Notes under the pieces: generated by a model
What the model saw: the letters and a program-made list of their open reading frames with translations, nothing else
Database searches by the model: none
What the model was told of the DNA's origin: nothing
Source: Urechidicola croceus
GTDB taxonomy: Bacteria > Bacteroidota > Bacteroidia > Flavobacteriales > Flavobacteriaceae
Length of the DNA stretch: 64,000 nt
NCBI GenBank assembly: GCA_905181865.1
Contig: CAJIZG010000004.1
Coordinates: 62,001 to 126,000 of the forward strand
Direction: 5' to 3'
Program-made: the position numbers and the translations under genes
Shown here: positions 26,601 through 34,579 of the stretch, in pieces
How the letters are laid out: the number at the start of each line of letters is the position of its first letter
Numbering within the stretch: position 1 is the first letter of the stretch

Positions 26601-26728
26601 ACTGTAATGCTAACCCCTGGTAATGGTTCGTTTGTTGTTTTGTCAACAACCTTACCGGAGATTGATTTTTGCGCATAAGTTGATATCGAAAATCCGATAG
26701 CTACTATTAATAGCAGTAGTTTGTTCAT
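23648..26728 (-). CDS. SusC/RagA-type TonB-linked outer-membrane receptor
   Basis: A 1026-aa outer-membrane transporter. A signal peptide (1-19) is followed by a carboxypeptidase-regulatory-like domain ([20 protein letters not shown]). The plug starts at about residue 105 ([20 protein letters not shown]) and contains [11 protein letters not shown] and the SusC signature [21 protein letters not shown] 22-strand barrel ends in [10 protein letters not shown] with the terminal Phe. It imports ligand with TonB energy together with the SusD-like partner downstream. No sigma/anti-sigma pair or hybrid sensor is adjacent; instead a TetR gene lies upstream. An operator-like 16-mer is about 146 bp before the ATG. 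Confidence 0.95.
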   Translation of the reverse strand: MNKLLLLIVAIGFSISTYAQKSISGKVVDKTTNEPLPGVSITVKGSSKGMAADFDGNFTIQNIDENAVLVFSFIGYKPQEISVTGQTSLNVLLEEDAEALDEVIVTAFDIQRDKASLGYSVQQLKPEEFAVAQENNIMNSLSGKVSGLQITQGNTGVDGSSRILLRGITTIDGSNRPLVVVDGIPVSNGSSSGNPNGGRDGGDALSDINPNDVATVTVLKGAGAAAAYGSRGMHGVILVTTKSGVSKDGIGVTLTSSFTVTEIALTPKLQNEYGMGAFDSFSPIGSDGRPNLDYPSSWSYGPKMEGQPYTNWLGAEDTYSPRGNTYEEFYQDGHSFTNGVSFEGATDHSGFRMSFTNQDTQGIIPNNTLNKNTINFRASSNLTDKLKIDGKVTYIKSKVKNRPELGEGASNTALQLSLMPRDIRLEDAKKNTLDANGNEIKWNLDNTFNNPYWALNNVYNEDSRDLFQSSFSAKLDLTDKFYITGKTGLNYRVSDGTRHAAAGGKANSNGLGNYGTNQSKSSSWNSDILATYTTKFSGFNVTGSVGANYRSDYSKSIGVSGTEEKVPNFYRISNYAIVSDSDSMRKKIVYSYYGLGQISYGGYLYLDATIRNDNSSALPAENDSFWYHSENLSFLFSKFFGLKSNTLSKGKVRASYAKVGNDTSPYRTQSSYNINQARTLDYTVASIPGTLPNPNLRPEVSNSWEIGTELGFFKNRIHLDFTYYETLTEDQIMSVPISGTSAYSNYITNAGSIKNEGFEAQLNLIPLETENFSWDMGLSITKSKSVVESIDESLESITLNSLMQVSIEARPGEEFGTIYGLDYLRDNFGSKLITDAGLAQPGERIKLGSINPDFYGGISNNFKYRNFSLRTLISYQEGGEFFSWGRGYREMFGTDASSLIGRVDGIIEEGINENTGFENTTPVSALQKNYTNNYVSNIRTDLIFDASNIKMKEIVFTYDVPKKALGNSGVQGVSLSAIGRDLFFIHNATGDIDPDASNGSSPTATALEHASLPSTRTYGVNIKINF

Positions 26729-26873
26729 AGAGTAGATGTTAAATTATTAATTTGTTAATTCTTTGGAGTTTTTAAAGCTCCTATTTGGTGCAGACTGATT
26801 GGATTGTTATTCGTGAAAATCTGTACTAAATATTATAAAAACAGAGTTTGATTTGAACGTTTATTCAAAAACA

Positions 26874-26889
26874 GACCGTCCGTTCGGTT
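26874..26889. promoter_or_regulatory. Candidate TetR operator upstream of susC
   Basis: GACCGTCCGTTCGGTT matches the site at 27709-27724 in 13 of 16 positions, including the ACCG...CGGT dyad. On the minus strand it begins 1 base after a -7-like TATATTAG, so a bound repressor would cover the start of susC transcription. Confidence 0.65.
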
Positions 26890-26890
26890 G

Positions 26891-26898
26891 CTAATATA
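26891..26898 (-). promoter_or_regulatory. Candidate -7 element of the susC operon
   Basis: TATATTAG on the minus strand differs from TAnnTTTG at one position. A TTTG lies 23 bp upstream (26922-26925, minus strand), slightly longer than the usual 19-21. The support is mainly its position beside the operator. Confidence 0.45.
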
Positions 26899-26976
26899 TA
26901 TAAATTTTTTTAAAGTAAAGACAAATAAAAAGATTAACTATGGAATTAAGAACTAGTTAGTTAAGAAAATAAGGGG

Positions 26977-27660
26977 TTAATCAATCACCTTAGTAAGTTC
27001 TAATTGCCGTTTTTTGTAGGCACTGTTAAGTTCCAAATAATCGGCACAAATAAACTTCAAATAGCTGTCAAACACAAGATCATATTTTTTTGATAATTCC
27101 TTTTTAACATTATCTTTAATCGTTGAATGGTGCAATGCGACTCCTTCAATGAGACCAATAACTGTAAAAGTAATAGCTTCTAAATCTAGATTGCTCTTAA
27201 GTTGTTGATTGTCATGCGCTACATGAATAATATCTCGAATTAAATTTCTAAATTTAGATACAGTTAGCGTAGTTTGCCCGTGTATGGCTTCATTTTTCTC
27301 GCTTTCTAATTGGAAACTAAAATAATTTCTGATTGGATAATCAGAGTCTTTCAGGGAAATATTTTCAATAGAATCAAAAAGTTTAAGAGCGAAATCACAT
27401 AAATATTTAATGTCTTGAACAAAGTTTCCAGATTTAAAATTGAGCCTTTCTGGCTGCATCAATTCAAAATAATAGGTTTCTATGGTGGCTGAATAAATAT
27501 CTTCCTTACTTTCAAAATGATGATAGATTGCACCCTTTGAAAGCTTTGTTATTTCCATTATATTTTTTATTGTCACCTCTTTAAATCCCTTTTGTAAAAA
27601 CAAAGAGAAGGCTGCTTTGATAATGGAATCTTTACTGTTTAGATCTTTTTTTTTGACCAT
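26977..27660 (-). CDS. TetR-family transcriptional regulator
   Basis: A 227-aa one-domain regulator. The DNA-binding domain at residues 8-58 has IIKAAFSLFLQKGFKEVTIK and the recognition part LSKGAIYHHFESKEDIY. The C-terminal helical ligand domain is unrelated to well-known groups by eye. It is divergent from the aldehyde dehydrogenase gene and lies upstream of susC on the same strand. A 16-bp dyad in both upstream regions (27709-27724, 26874-26889) makes it the likely regulator of tetR itself, the dehydrogenase operon and the SusCD operon. The inducer is probably the imported substrate or a breakdown product. Confidence 0.93.
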   Translation of the reverse strand: MVKKKDLNSKDSIIKAAFSLFLQKGFKEVTIKNIMEITKLSKGAIYHHFESKEDIYSATIETYYFELMQPERLNFKSGNFVQDIKYLCDFALKLFDSIENISLKDSDYPIRNYFSFQLESEKNEAIHGQTTLTVSKFRNLIRDIIHVAHDNQQLKSNLDLEAITFTVIGLIEGVALHHSTIKDNVKKELSKKYDLVFDSYLKFICADYLELNSAYKKRQLELTKVID

Positions 27661-27698
27661 AATATAAATGCCTAATGTTAGATTTAAATATTTTTTAT

Positions 27699-27706
27699 TA
27701 CATTTG
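27699..27706 (+). promoter_or_regulatory. -7 element of the aldehyde dehydrogenase operon
   Basis: TACATTTG on the plus strand, 2 bases before the operator at 27709. It would give a 5' leader of about 138 nt. Confidence 0.65.
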
Positions 27707-27708
27707 TG

Positions 27709-27724
27709 AACCGACCGATCGGTT
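27709..27724. promoter_or_regulatory. Candidate TetR operator between tetR and the aldehyde dehydrogenase gene
   Basis: AACCGA-CCGA-TCGGTT is a perfect 6-bp dyad around a 4-bp centre. It sits between two -7 elements on opposite strands, each 2 bases away, so it overlaps both transcription starts. The ACCGACCG/CGGT pattern is like operators of many TetR proteins. Confidence 0.8.
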
Positions 27725-27726
27725 TG

Positions 27727-27759
27727 TAAATGTATCTAAAATATATTTAACCATCCAAA
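27727..27759 (-). promoter_or_regulatory. tetR promoter
   Basis: On the minus strand, TTTG (27756-27759), a 21-bp spacer and TACATTTA (27727-27734) match the Bacteroidota -33/-7 pattern with one mismatch in the -7 box. The start would fall within the operator. Confidence 0.65.
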
Positions 27760-27850
27760 TACTATTTTTTTGAGCGGTTGAAATATACGGATTTTGTTCT
27801 GGTAACAAGAATGAAATAGTTGAAAGTTACCAAGTTTAAGCACATAAAAA

Positions 27851-29212
27851 ATGGAGAAATTAATAAATTCACAAAGAGAATTCTTTTTTTCTAAAGCAAC
27901 GTTGGATCTTAATTTTAGAATTGAGCAATTGAGGAAGTTAGAAGGGATTTTAAAAAAGAATGAAACTGAGTTAGATCGTGCTATCTATGCTGATTTCGGG
28001 AAATCTTCATTTGAAAATTACGAAACTGAACTTGGATTAATCTATCATGATATTGATAGTGCTTGCCGTAATTTAAAACGATGGGCAAAAGTCAAAAAGG
28101 TCTATACAAATGTTGCAAATCTTCCAGGACGGAGTTATATTATACCAGAGCCTTTGGGTGTGTCTCTCGTTATTGGCGCCTGGAATTATCCTTATCAATT
28201 ATCTTTATGTCCAACTATTGCTGCTATTGCAGCTGGTAATACGGTGGTTTTAAAGCCAAGTGAATTGTCTGCTGAAACAAGTAGGATAATATCGAAACTT
28301 ATTAATGAAAATTTTGAATCAAATTTTTTCAAAGTAGTTGAGGGAGGCATAGAAGAAACTACTAACTTACTTGCTCAGAAATTTGATAAAATATTTTTTA
28401 CAGGTAGTACTACCGTTGGTAAAATCGTGTATAGAGCAGCAGCTAAAAATCTTACTCCTGTAACGTTGGAGTTAGGTGGTAAAAGTCCTGCGATACTTGA
28501 TGAAAAGTGTAATTTGAAAACTTCAGCAAAAAGGCTGGTGTGGGCAAAATTTATAAACTCTGGGCAAACGTGTATTGCTCCAGACTATGTTTTCGTGCAT
28601 AAATCTATTAAGGAGCAGTTTTTGAAACAAGTATCGATTGAAATAAAAAAATCGAAGTATGCCGTTGAAAATAGTAATTACGTTCAAATAATCAATAAAA
28701 GGAATATGGAACGTTTGATAAATTTTATTGATAAGGACAAGGTTTATTTGGGAGGAGATTTTGATATGGAGAACAAATATATTTCACCGACAGTAATGGT
28801 AGATGTTGATTTTGATGATGCCGTAATGCAAGAAGAAATTTTTGGACCAATCATGCCGGTTTTGGAATATGAAAACATTGAAGATGTAATTCTAAAGATT
28901 AAGGAGAAACCGAAACCTTTGGCTTGTTATGTTTTTACAAATAGTAAGAAGAATAAATGGAAGATATTGAATGAAATTTCCTTTGGAGGAGGCGCCGTGA
29001 ATGATGCAGTTATGCATATTTCAAACAGTAGGCTTCCGTTTGGAGGCGTTGGAGATAGTGGTACTGGATCCTATCATGGGGAATTTGGATTTAAAACTTT
29101 TTCACATTTTAAAAGTGTTTTGGAGAAACCTACTTGGATAGAACCAAATTTAAAATATTATCCGTTGACAGATTTAAAATTGAAGTTGATAAAATTTGTT
29201 TTGAAATTATAA
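27851..29212 (+). CDS. Aldehyde dehydrogenase, class 3 / YwdH-like
   Basis: A 453-aa NAD(P)-dependent enzyme that oxidises aldehydes to acids, cytoplasmic or membrane-associated. Motifs include IGAWNYPYQLSLCP, KPSELSAETS, FFTGSTTVG, the general base Glu207 in LELGGKSPAI and the nucleophile Cys241 in NSGQTCIAPDYV. The short length and PEPLGVSLVIGAWNYP pattern place it with class 3 / fatty-aldehyde dehydrogenases. The basic-hydrophobic C terminus (LKLKLIKFVLKL) could touch the membrane. Oxidation of a medium or long-chain aldehyde is a family-based guess. It is the first gene of a three-gene operon with two c-type cytochrome genes, 18 and 15 bp apart, under the TetR operator. Confidence 0.92.
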   Translation: MEKLINSQREFFFSKATLDLNFRIEQLRKLEGILKKNETELDRAIYADFGKSSFENYETELGLIYHDIDSACRNLKRWAKVKKVYTNVANLPGRSYIIPEPLGVSLVIGAWNYPYQLSLCPTIAAIAAGNTVVLKPSELSAETSRIISKLINENFESNFFKVVEGGIEETTNLLAQKFDKIFFTGSTTVGKIVYRAAAKNLTPVTLELGGKSPAILDEKCNLKTSAKRLVWAKFINSGQTCIAPDYVFVHKSIKEQFLKQVSIEIKKSKYAVENSNYVQIINKRNMERLINFIDKDKVYLGGDFDMENKYISPTVMVDVDFDDAVMQEEIFGPIMPVLEYENIEDVILKIKEKPKPLACYVFTNSKKNKWKILNEISFGGGAVNDAVMHISNSRLPFGGVGDSGTGSYHGEFGFKTFSHFKSVLEKPTWIEPNLKYYPLTDLKLKLIKFVLKL

Positions 29213-29230
29213 GTTAAAGAAAAATTTGAA

Positions 29231-30466
29231 GTGAGTTTAGGCAATATTAAAATAAAATTTAAAGTAGTATTTATAGCGTCATTGTTGATTTTGTCAATGA
29301 TGATTTATTTAGGTGTTAAAAAGGAGCAACCTGTTGCGATGTTAACAGAAGTGAATGAAGAATATTTTAATTTAAGTAGTCATTGTCCTCCTGGGTTTAT
29401 GCTGAATGAAAATAATGAGTGTGTTTCGAGGAATTTATATCAACAATACGAGTACAAGGAAAAGAAAAGTAATAGGGGTGTAGGCGGTTTAAAAACGGCA
29501 CTGCCAGATTTGCGAGAAGGGTTTAGTCCCCAGCAAATTGATTTGGGAAGATATTTGTTCTTTGACCCTGTACTTTCTGGTGATGGAAGTGTTTCTTGTG
29601 CAAGTTGTCATGATCCAAATCAAGGATTTAGCGATGGAAAAGCACTTGGTAAAGGTATTCACGGTGCTAAAATGAAACGTTCCTCTCCAACATTATGGAA
29701 TGTTGGTTATTTAAAAAATTTATTTTGGGATGCTAGATCTGGTAGTTTAGAGCACCAGATGCAAGGGCCTCTTTATTCTGAAGAGGAGATGGGAACAACG
29801 AAAGAACAGCTGCTGAATACATTGAATACCATTGATGAATATAAAAGATTATTTGGGGTAGCTTTTCCACAACGCGAGAAAACCGATAGTATAAATATAG
29901 GAGAAATTTACACGTCTATTGCCGCCTTTGAATCGTCTTTAATATCTCTAAATAGTCGATATGATCAATATGCACATGGATTTCATAATGCACTAAATGA
30001 AAACGAAATTAAGGGGTTGAATATTTTCAGATCATTTGTTGCTAGATGTGCGGAATGTCACACGCCCCCATTATTTACCAATCAGCAGATTGCCGTTATT
30101 GGTACTCCAGAACCAGATGGATTACCATTTGATCCTGGTGCGGAAATTACTTTTAAAGACAGTACAAGAAGAGGGGGGTTTAAGGTCCCTTCTTTAAGAA
30201 ATATAGAAAAAACCGCCCCTTATATGCATTCTGGAAAATTTACTAATTTACGAGATGCTGTCGAGTTTTACACAAAAGGAAGAGGGCATGCAGTGCCAGA
30301 GAATGAGGATTTATTTATACATTGGCACATATGGACGCCTAATTTAACAGAGCTAGAATTAGATCGTTTGGTAGACTTTTTAAGGACCTTAACAGATGAG
30401 TCTTTTAAGCCACGGGTGCCGAAAATATTGCCATCAGGAATTAATTCACAACAAATAAAATCATAA
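29231..30466 (+). CDS. Di-heme cytochrome c peroxidase / MauG-family protein
   Basis: A 411-aa membrane-anchored periplasmic protein. The GTG at 29231 is the only start before the signal anchor (residues 8-28), because the frame is closed by a stop at 29210-29212. Residues 50-64 form a small Cys loop (HCPPGFMLNENNEC). The two heme motifs are CASCH (123-127) and CAECH (273-277), with the conserved FWDARSGSLEHQ after the first heme and APYMHSGKF near the end. Family members reduce hydrogen peroxide or, as MauG, make oxidative modifications of protein residues. With an aldehyde dehydrogenase upstream and a heme-carrying beta-helix protein downstream, a catabolic oxidation is plausible. Confidence 0.9.
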   Translation: MSLGNIKIKFKVVFIASLLILSMMIYLGVKKEQPVAMLTEVNEEYFNLSSHCPPGFMLNENNECVSRNLYQQYEYKEKKSNRGVGGLKTALPDLREGFSPQQIDLGRYLFFDPVLSGDGSVSCASCHDPNQGFSDGKALGKGIHGAKMKRSSPTLWNVGYLKNLFWDARSGSLEHQMQGPLYSEEEMGTTKEQLLNTLNTIDEYKRLFGVAFPQREKTDSINIGEIYTSIAAFESSLISLNSRYDQYAHGFHNALNENEIKGLNIFRSFVARCAECHTPPLFTNQQIAVIGTPEPDGLPFDPGAEITFKDSTRRGGFKVPSLRNIEKTAPYMHSGKFTNLRDAVEFYTKGRGHAVPENEDLFIHWHIWTPNLTELELDRLVDFLRTLTDESFKPRVPKILPSGINSQQIKS

Positions 30467-30481
30467 CTAAATATTAATAAT

Positions 30482-31990
30482 ATGTTAAATACAAAAGGAG
30501 CATCGATTGGTAAGAAAACTTTATTCTTTATAATTATTTTATCAATTGGTTTTTACGGAGGGTATAAATTTTTTGCACCTACCTCGGAAGTAGCAATGGT
30601 AAAAAACGCCTTGTATAGAAGTGGTGCATCGGGTAAGGCGCTTTTGAATCAAACCAAAGAATTTACAGGTCAAGTGTTTGAAGTTAAAGATGGAGATTTG
30701 ATTATGGATGCTGTTATAAAGGCGCAACCAGGTGATTTGATTCGAGTGTACCCTGGTACATATTCTGAAACAGTGTATGTTGATAAAAGTGATATTACCT
30801 TTCAAGGAATAGTTGAAGGAGGAGAATGGCCAACTTTGGACGGTAAAACTACGTTAAATGATGCGTTTTTATATTCAGGAAATGGAATTCATATAGAAGG
30901 TTTCAAAATTACGAAGTACAAAGGTAATGGTATTATGGGACAAGCAGGTAATAATTTTGTGATTAGAAACAACTGGATTGTTGATACGGGAGTGTATGGG
31001 ATTTTTCCACAATATGGAAAAAATGGACTTATAGAATACAATACCTTGACAGGAATTGAAGATGCAGCAATTTATGTTGGAATGTGTGATAATATAGATG
31101 TATTGCACAATGAAGTTTTTGGAAATGTTGCCGGTATTGAATTTGAAAATTCACGTCATTGTATTGCTGAAAATAATAATGTTTATGATAATGCAGGAGG
31201 GATATTGGCGTTTATTACGCCAGGATTACCTATTAAAACCACCTATGATATTATCATTAGAAATAATTTTGTAAATGAGAATAACCACGTTAATTTTGCC
31301 CCTCCAGGATCCACCGTGGCTGGCGTGCCTTCTGGGACGGGAATCTTAATTATGGCTGCGGATGATGTTATTGTTGAAGACAATATCATTTCAGGAAATA
31401 ATAACGTAGGGATTTTGATTACAGATTTTCCAAATGGTGGAATTAAGGCATCAAGAGATCCAGAAGCAGATCCCAACCCAGACAATGTAACTATATTAAA
31501 TAATTTGATGATGCGCAATGGTGCTGATCCAATTGATGAAATAAAAGTGTTAATGAAAACGCTATTTATGAAAGTTGGGCCAGATATTTTGGCAATTGGA
31601 AAAGGAAGTGGAAGTGCGATTTTGAATAGAGAAAAATATGTAACGTTTGGAATTGGTAGTTACGGAAATCCAACGAAGACCACTTCTTATGGTGTAAAAA
31701 CATTTTTGTTAGATAAACCTGCTGAGCACAGAGATATTACGAAGAAACAATTAGGAGAATTCACCTACTATGGAGTTTGTGCTGGATGTCATGCCTTTAA
31801 CACAAGATTAATTGGCGTGCCAACAAATGTGATTCAAGCAATTCATACAAACAACCCCCAAGGAATCGTAGATTATATCAACGCACCTAAAAACTTACGT
31901 GAAGATTATCCAGAAATGCCTCCTCAAAGCCATTTGTCCGAGGAAGCAAAAATGGCTGTAGCTGAATATATTTTAGGTTTAAAAAAATAA
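30482..31990 (+). CDS. Right-handed beta-helix protein fused to cytochrome c
   Basis: A 502-aa exported protein, anchored by a membrane helix at about 12-30. Residues 62-330 are a parallel beta-helix. GDLIRVYPGTYSETVYVDKS opens it, and turns such as NNFVIRNNWIVDTG, NIDVLHNEVFGNVAGIEF and DVIVEDNIISGNNNVGILI are PbH1 repeats as in polysaccharide lyases, epimerases and NosD. Residues 410-502 form a mono-heme cytochrome c with CAGCH at 433-437 and a likely Met ligand in PEMPPQSHL near 479. A beta-helix usually binds or cleaves a long chain; here it is joined to an electron-transfer domain. No lyase catalytic residues were identified. It is the last gene of the TetR-controlled operon. Confidence 0.82.
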   Translation: MLNTKGASIGKKTLFFIIILSIGFYGGYKFFAPTSEVAMVKNALYRSGASGKALLNQTKEFTGQVFEVKDGDLIMDAVIKAQPGDLIRVYPGTYSETVYVDKSDITFQGIVEGGEWPTLDGKTTLNDAFLYSGNGIHIEGFKITKYKGNGIMGQAGNNFVIRNNWIVDTGVYGIFPQYGKNGLIEYNTLTGIEDAAIYVGMCDNIDVLHNEVFGNVAGIEFENSRHCIAENNNVYDNAGGILAFITPGLPIKTTYDIIIRNNFVNENNHVNFAPPGSTVAGVPSGTGILIMAADDVIVEDNIISGNNNVGILITDFPNGGIKASRDPEADPNPDNVTILNNLMMRNGADPIDEIKVLMKTLFMKVGPDILAIGKGSGSAILNREKYVTFGIGSYGNPTKTTSYGVKTFLLDKPAEHRDITKKQLGEFTYYGVCAGCHAFNTRLIGVPTNVIQAIHTNNPQGIVDYINAPKNLREDYPEMPPQSHLSEEAKMAVAEYILGLKK

Positions 31991-32008
31991 AATAAATAGT
32001 ATTTTTTA

Positions 32009-33358
32009 CTATAAATTCTCGCCATAAGACCAACCTTTTCTTGCGGGCTCCTTTATATAAGCATCTATATCAGGTCGGTTGGTTATCTTCATATTAGCTG
32101 CGTCATATTTAATTTTAGCACCAAATCTTTGGGCTAAAACTCCAATGAGAGCCATTTCAGTTAGTTCCGCTGCGTAATTAAAGTTGGAACCCGGGAGTGT
32201 ATTATTCTTAATGGCATTTAACCATTCATCGACCGGTTTTTCTTCCTTAACTCTTGGGATTGTTTTTTCTGGAGTATTTTTCAAAAATTCTTTCCATTCT
32301 TCTCCAGATACCAATAATTCTGGTTTGTTTGGTCTTCCTCCCGTAATTAGGGTGTTTTTATCACCAATCATAATCATACCAGATTTATCAAATTCACTAA
32401 TTCCCCATTCCTTACGAATTTCAGGTTTCGATCCTCCTTCATGCCATTTTAGTGTTACAGGTACTTTGTTTCCTCTTGCACCAAAATTATAGGTTACAAC
32501 CGACTCTTCTGCCACAAATCCATGTTTAGTCATTGGATTTGGAACTTCCCCTTCTACGGTATGAGGCATTCCTAAATCTAAAGCCCAAAATGGACCGTCA
32601 AGTGTATGACAAGACCAGTCACCCAGCATTCCGTTGCCATAATCATAAAACCCTCTCCACGATTTTGGCGCATAGGCAGAATTAAACGGTCGTTCAATAG
32701 CAGGTCCTTGCCAAAGATTCCAATCGAGGTATTCAGGTACTTTATGAGTAGCGGGCGGAAAACTACTAGGCTTAGTCCAATATCCTCCTGGTTTAAAATC
32801 GAATTTCCCATGCCAAGCATGAATTTCTCTAACTTGTCCGAGAACACCAGCATCATACCATTCTTTAATCAATCTGATCCCGTTGGTAGTGTGTCCTTGA
32901 TTCCCCATTTGGGAGACAATTTTATAATAGTTCGCAGCTTTTTTTAGCGTTCTCAATTGCCAAATATTGTGTGCTAATGGTTTTTCAACATATACATGTT
33001 TTCCAAGTTCCATAGCAATCATGGTTGCTGCGAAATGTGTATGATCTGGAGTTGAAATTATAACGGCATCTATTTCATTGGCCATTTCATCAAACATAAC
33101 TCTAAAATCTTTATATTTTTTTGCTTTTGGAAATAAGGCGTATCCTTCAGCCGCTCTATTATCGTCCACATCACACATGGCAACAATATTTTCTTGTGAG
33201 ACTTGACTCCAGTTTGCTCGTGCTCTACCTCCAACGCCAATAACGGCAATGTTTAATCTATTATTGGCAGAAAAACTGTAAAGTTGCGGTAAAATGAGTA
33301 AGCCACTAGAAGCAGCTGAACTCGATTTTAAAAAGGATCTTCGAGAAATATTTTTCAT
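32009..33358 (-). CDS. Tat-exported Gfo/Idh/MocA-family oxidoreductase
   Basis: A 449-aa NAD(P)-dependent oxidoreductase with a twin-arginine signal (SRRSFLKSSSAASSG). The Rossmann domain opens with LNIAVIGVGGRARANW and contains DAVIISTPDHTHFAATMIAM and VYVEKPLAHN, where EKP is the family motif with the catalytic Lys. The C-terminal part (GNGMLGDWSCHTLDGPFWAL, WHEGG) is typical of the large exported branch common in Bacteroidota and Planctomycetota. The tightly bound cofactor allows work in the periplasm, usually on sugars. It converges with the beta-helix gene with only 18 bp between and no terminator, so its link with that operon is only positional. Confidence 0.9.
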   Translation of the reverse strand: MKNISRRSFLKSSSAASSGLLILPQLYSFSANNRLNIAVIGVGGRARANWSQVSQENIVAMCDVDDNRAAEGYALFPKAKKYKDFRVMFDEMANEIDAVIISTPDHTHFAATMIAMELGKHVYVEKPLAHNIWQLRTLKKAANYYKIVSQMGNQGHTTNGIRLIKEWYDAGVLGQVREIHAWHGKFDFKPGGYWTKPSSFPPATHKVPEYLDWNLWQGPAIERPFNSAYAPKSWRGFYDYGNGMLGDWSCHTLDGPFWALDLGMPHTVEGEVPNPMTKHGFVAEESVVTYNFGARGNKVPVTLKWHEGGSKPEIRKEWGISEFDKSGMIMIGDKNTLITGGRPNKPELLVSGEEWKEFLKNTPEKTIPRVKEEKPVDEWLNAIKNNTLPGSNFNYAAELTEMALIGVLAQRFGAKIKYDAANMKITNRPDIDAYIKEPARKGWSYGENL

Positions 33359-33511
33359 TAGGTCTTAAGGTGTTTGTACAATTTAGGTGGGTTCTAAAAA
33401 TTTATTTTTTTCTGTTTCTCAAAAAATAAGAACCCTTTTTTATCTTTTTGAGAAAAATTTCATTTCAAATCTACCGATAAAATATTGATTTCAATAATAA
33501 ATATTGAAATT

Positions 33512-33536
33512 CTATCTATCTATCTATCTATCTATC
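33512..33536. repeat. (CTAT)6 microsatellite in IS copy 1
   Basis: Six tandem CTAT units directly beside the transposase stop codon. The other IS copy has fourteen units at the same place. Confidence 0.95.
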
Positions 33537-34358
33537 AGGAAATTATTTTTAGTCTTTTAATCTGTTCATATCTGAATAAATTGCAAGTTAGGTTGATTAG
33601 CCCTATTATTCCAGTTGCTCTTACTATTCCCATGGATTTTAAAACTAAACCTTTCATACTTTGTTCCATGAAGCCAAATACATGTTCTACGCTTGCTCTA
33701 ATTTTTGATTTTGTAGTGTTACTTGTCTTTTGCTCATCGGTTAATGGTCTGTTCCAATAGCCTTTTTCGTGTACTTTATTCTTCATTTCATACTTCTCAA
33801 TAATCTTATCTTGTTCTTCTCCTGTGTAATTACTGTCTGCATATAAATCCTATTATTTATCTTTTTAGGTAAGTAAATCATCCAAAGTTTGTGAGTCGTG
33901 AACTGATGCATCTATCATTTGACCTTCACTAAATATCAACTCTTTTTCTTCTAAAAATGATACAAAATGCTCAAAAATAATTCTTCTACTAAACCAGTTT
34001 TTGTTAGGCGTTCTCTAAAAATCCATACTGTTTTTTCATCTGGAACTTTATCGCCTGTTGCTAAGCCTAAAAATGTTTTAAAGCCGCTTCTATCTAATAT
34101 TTGATATTCCACTTGGCTATCTCCAAGACCATAATAACGCTATAATATCAATATTTTAAATAGCAGCAATACATCATAAGGCTTAGTTCCAGCATTATTC
34201 TTTTTGTTGGTGTTGCCCAATTTACTTTCTAACAATTCTCGAAAAACCTCAAAATCAAGTACTTTTTTGATAGCCTCTAATGGATTGCCTATAACTGATA
34301 AACGTTTTTTAATGAACTCTTCGTCAAATAATCCTTTATTTCCTCGTGATTTGTACAT
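33535..34358 (-). pseudogene. IS5-family transposase remnant, copy 1
   Basis: The N-terminal part (34358-34140) reads GNKGLFDEEFIKKRLSVIGN and is followed by an in-frame TAG and then RYYGLGDSQVEYQILDRSGF. The C-terminal part reads YADSNYTGEEQ and then ASVEHVFGFMEQSMKGLVLK, typical of IS5-type DDE transposases. Lesions: the TAG, a frameshift after GLVEELF, stops around 33850-33885, and an internal deletion. GQMIDA is joined directly to SVHDSQTLDD, whereas full proteins have roughly 70-80 residues between two similar DAS segments. It cannot encode active transposase. Confidence 0.85.
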
Positions 34359-34579
34359 ATCTTGTAGTAATTGTTTTACGGTGCAAATATAAGTACAATA
34401 AACTGATTAGAAGTAAGTTAATTTTTAGAAGCCCCTTAAATAAATCAATAGTTAAAGAACTTCAAGGAATTGATTCTAAATTAGGATGTAATAATCTTTT
34501 GACTTCAATAAACACCTATCAAACCTTCAAGTTGAGATAATAGTTTGAATCATAATAAACTAATAAAAAGAGTAATAAG

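Larger units (their letters stand above)
33387..34435 (-). mobile_element. Defective IS5-family-like element, copy 1
   Basis: About 1.05 kb bounded by imperfect terminal inverted repeats, GTGGGTTCTAAAAATT on the left and the complement of GGGGCTTCTAAAAATT on the right. Flanks are TTAG and TTAA, both of the YTAR type used by IS5-group elements. It carries a broken transposase gene on the minus strand and a (CTAT)n tract just after it. Copy 2 at 35741-36817 is very similar and in the same orientation. Confidence 0.8.

Noticed and set aside
11348-34142. Reassignment of TAG to glutamine, suggested by in-frame TAG in the DUF2975 gene and at a usual Gln position in both transposase copies
   Set aside because: TAG is the normal stop of intact genes here (for example the sulfatase at 14135 and cox1 at 54410). 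The transposases also carry frameshifts and a deletion, and the stress protein gene carries TAA and TGA, so ordinary decay explains the data.
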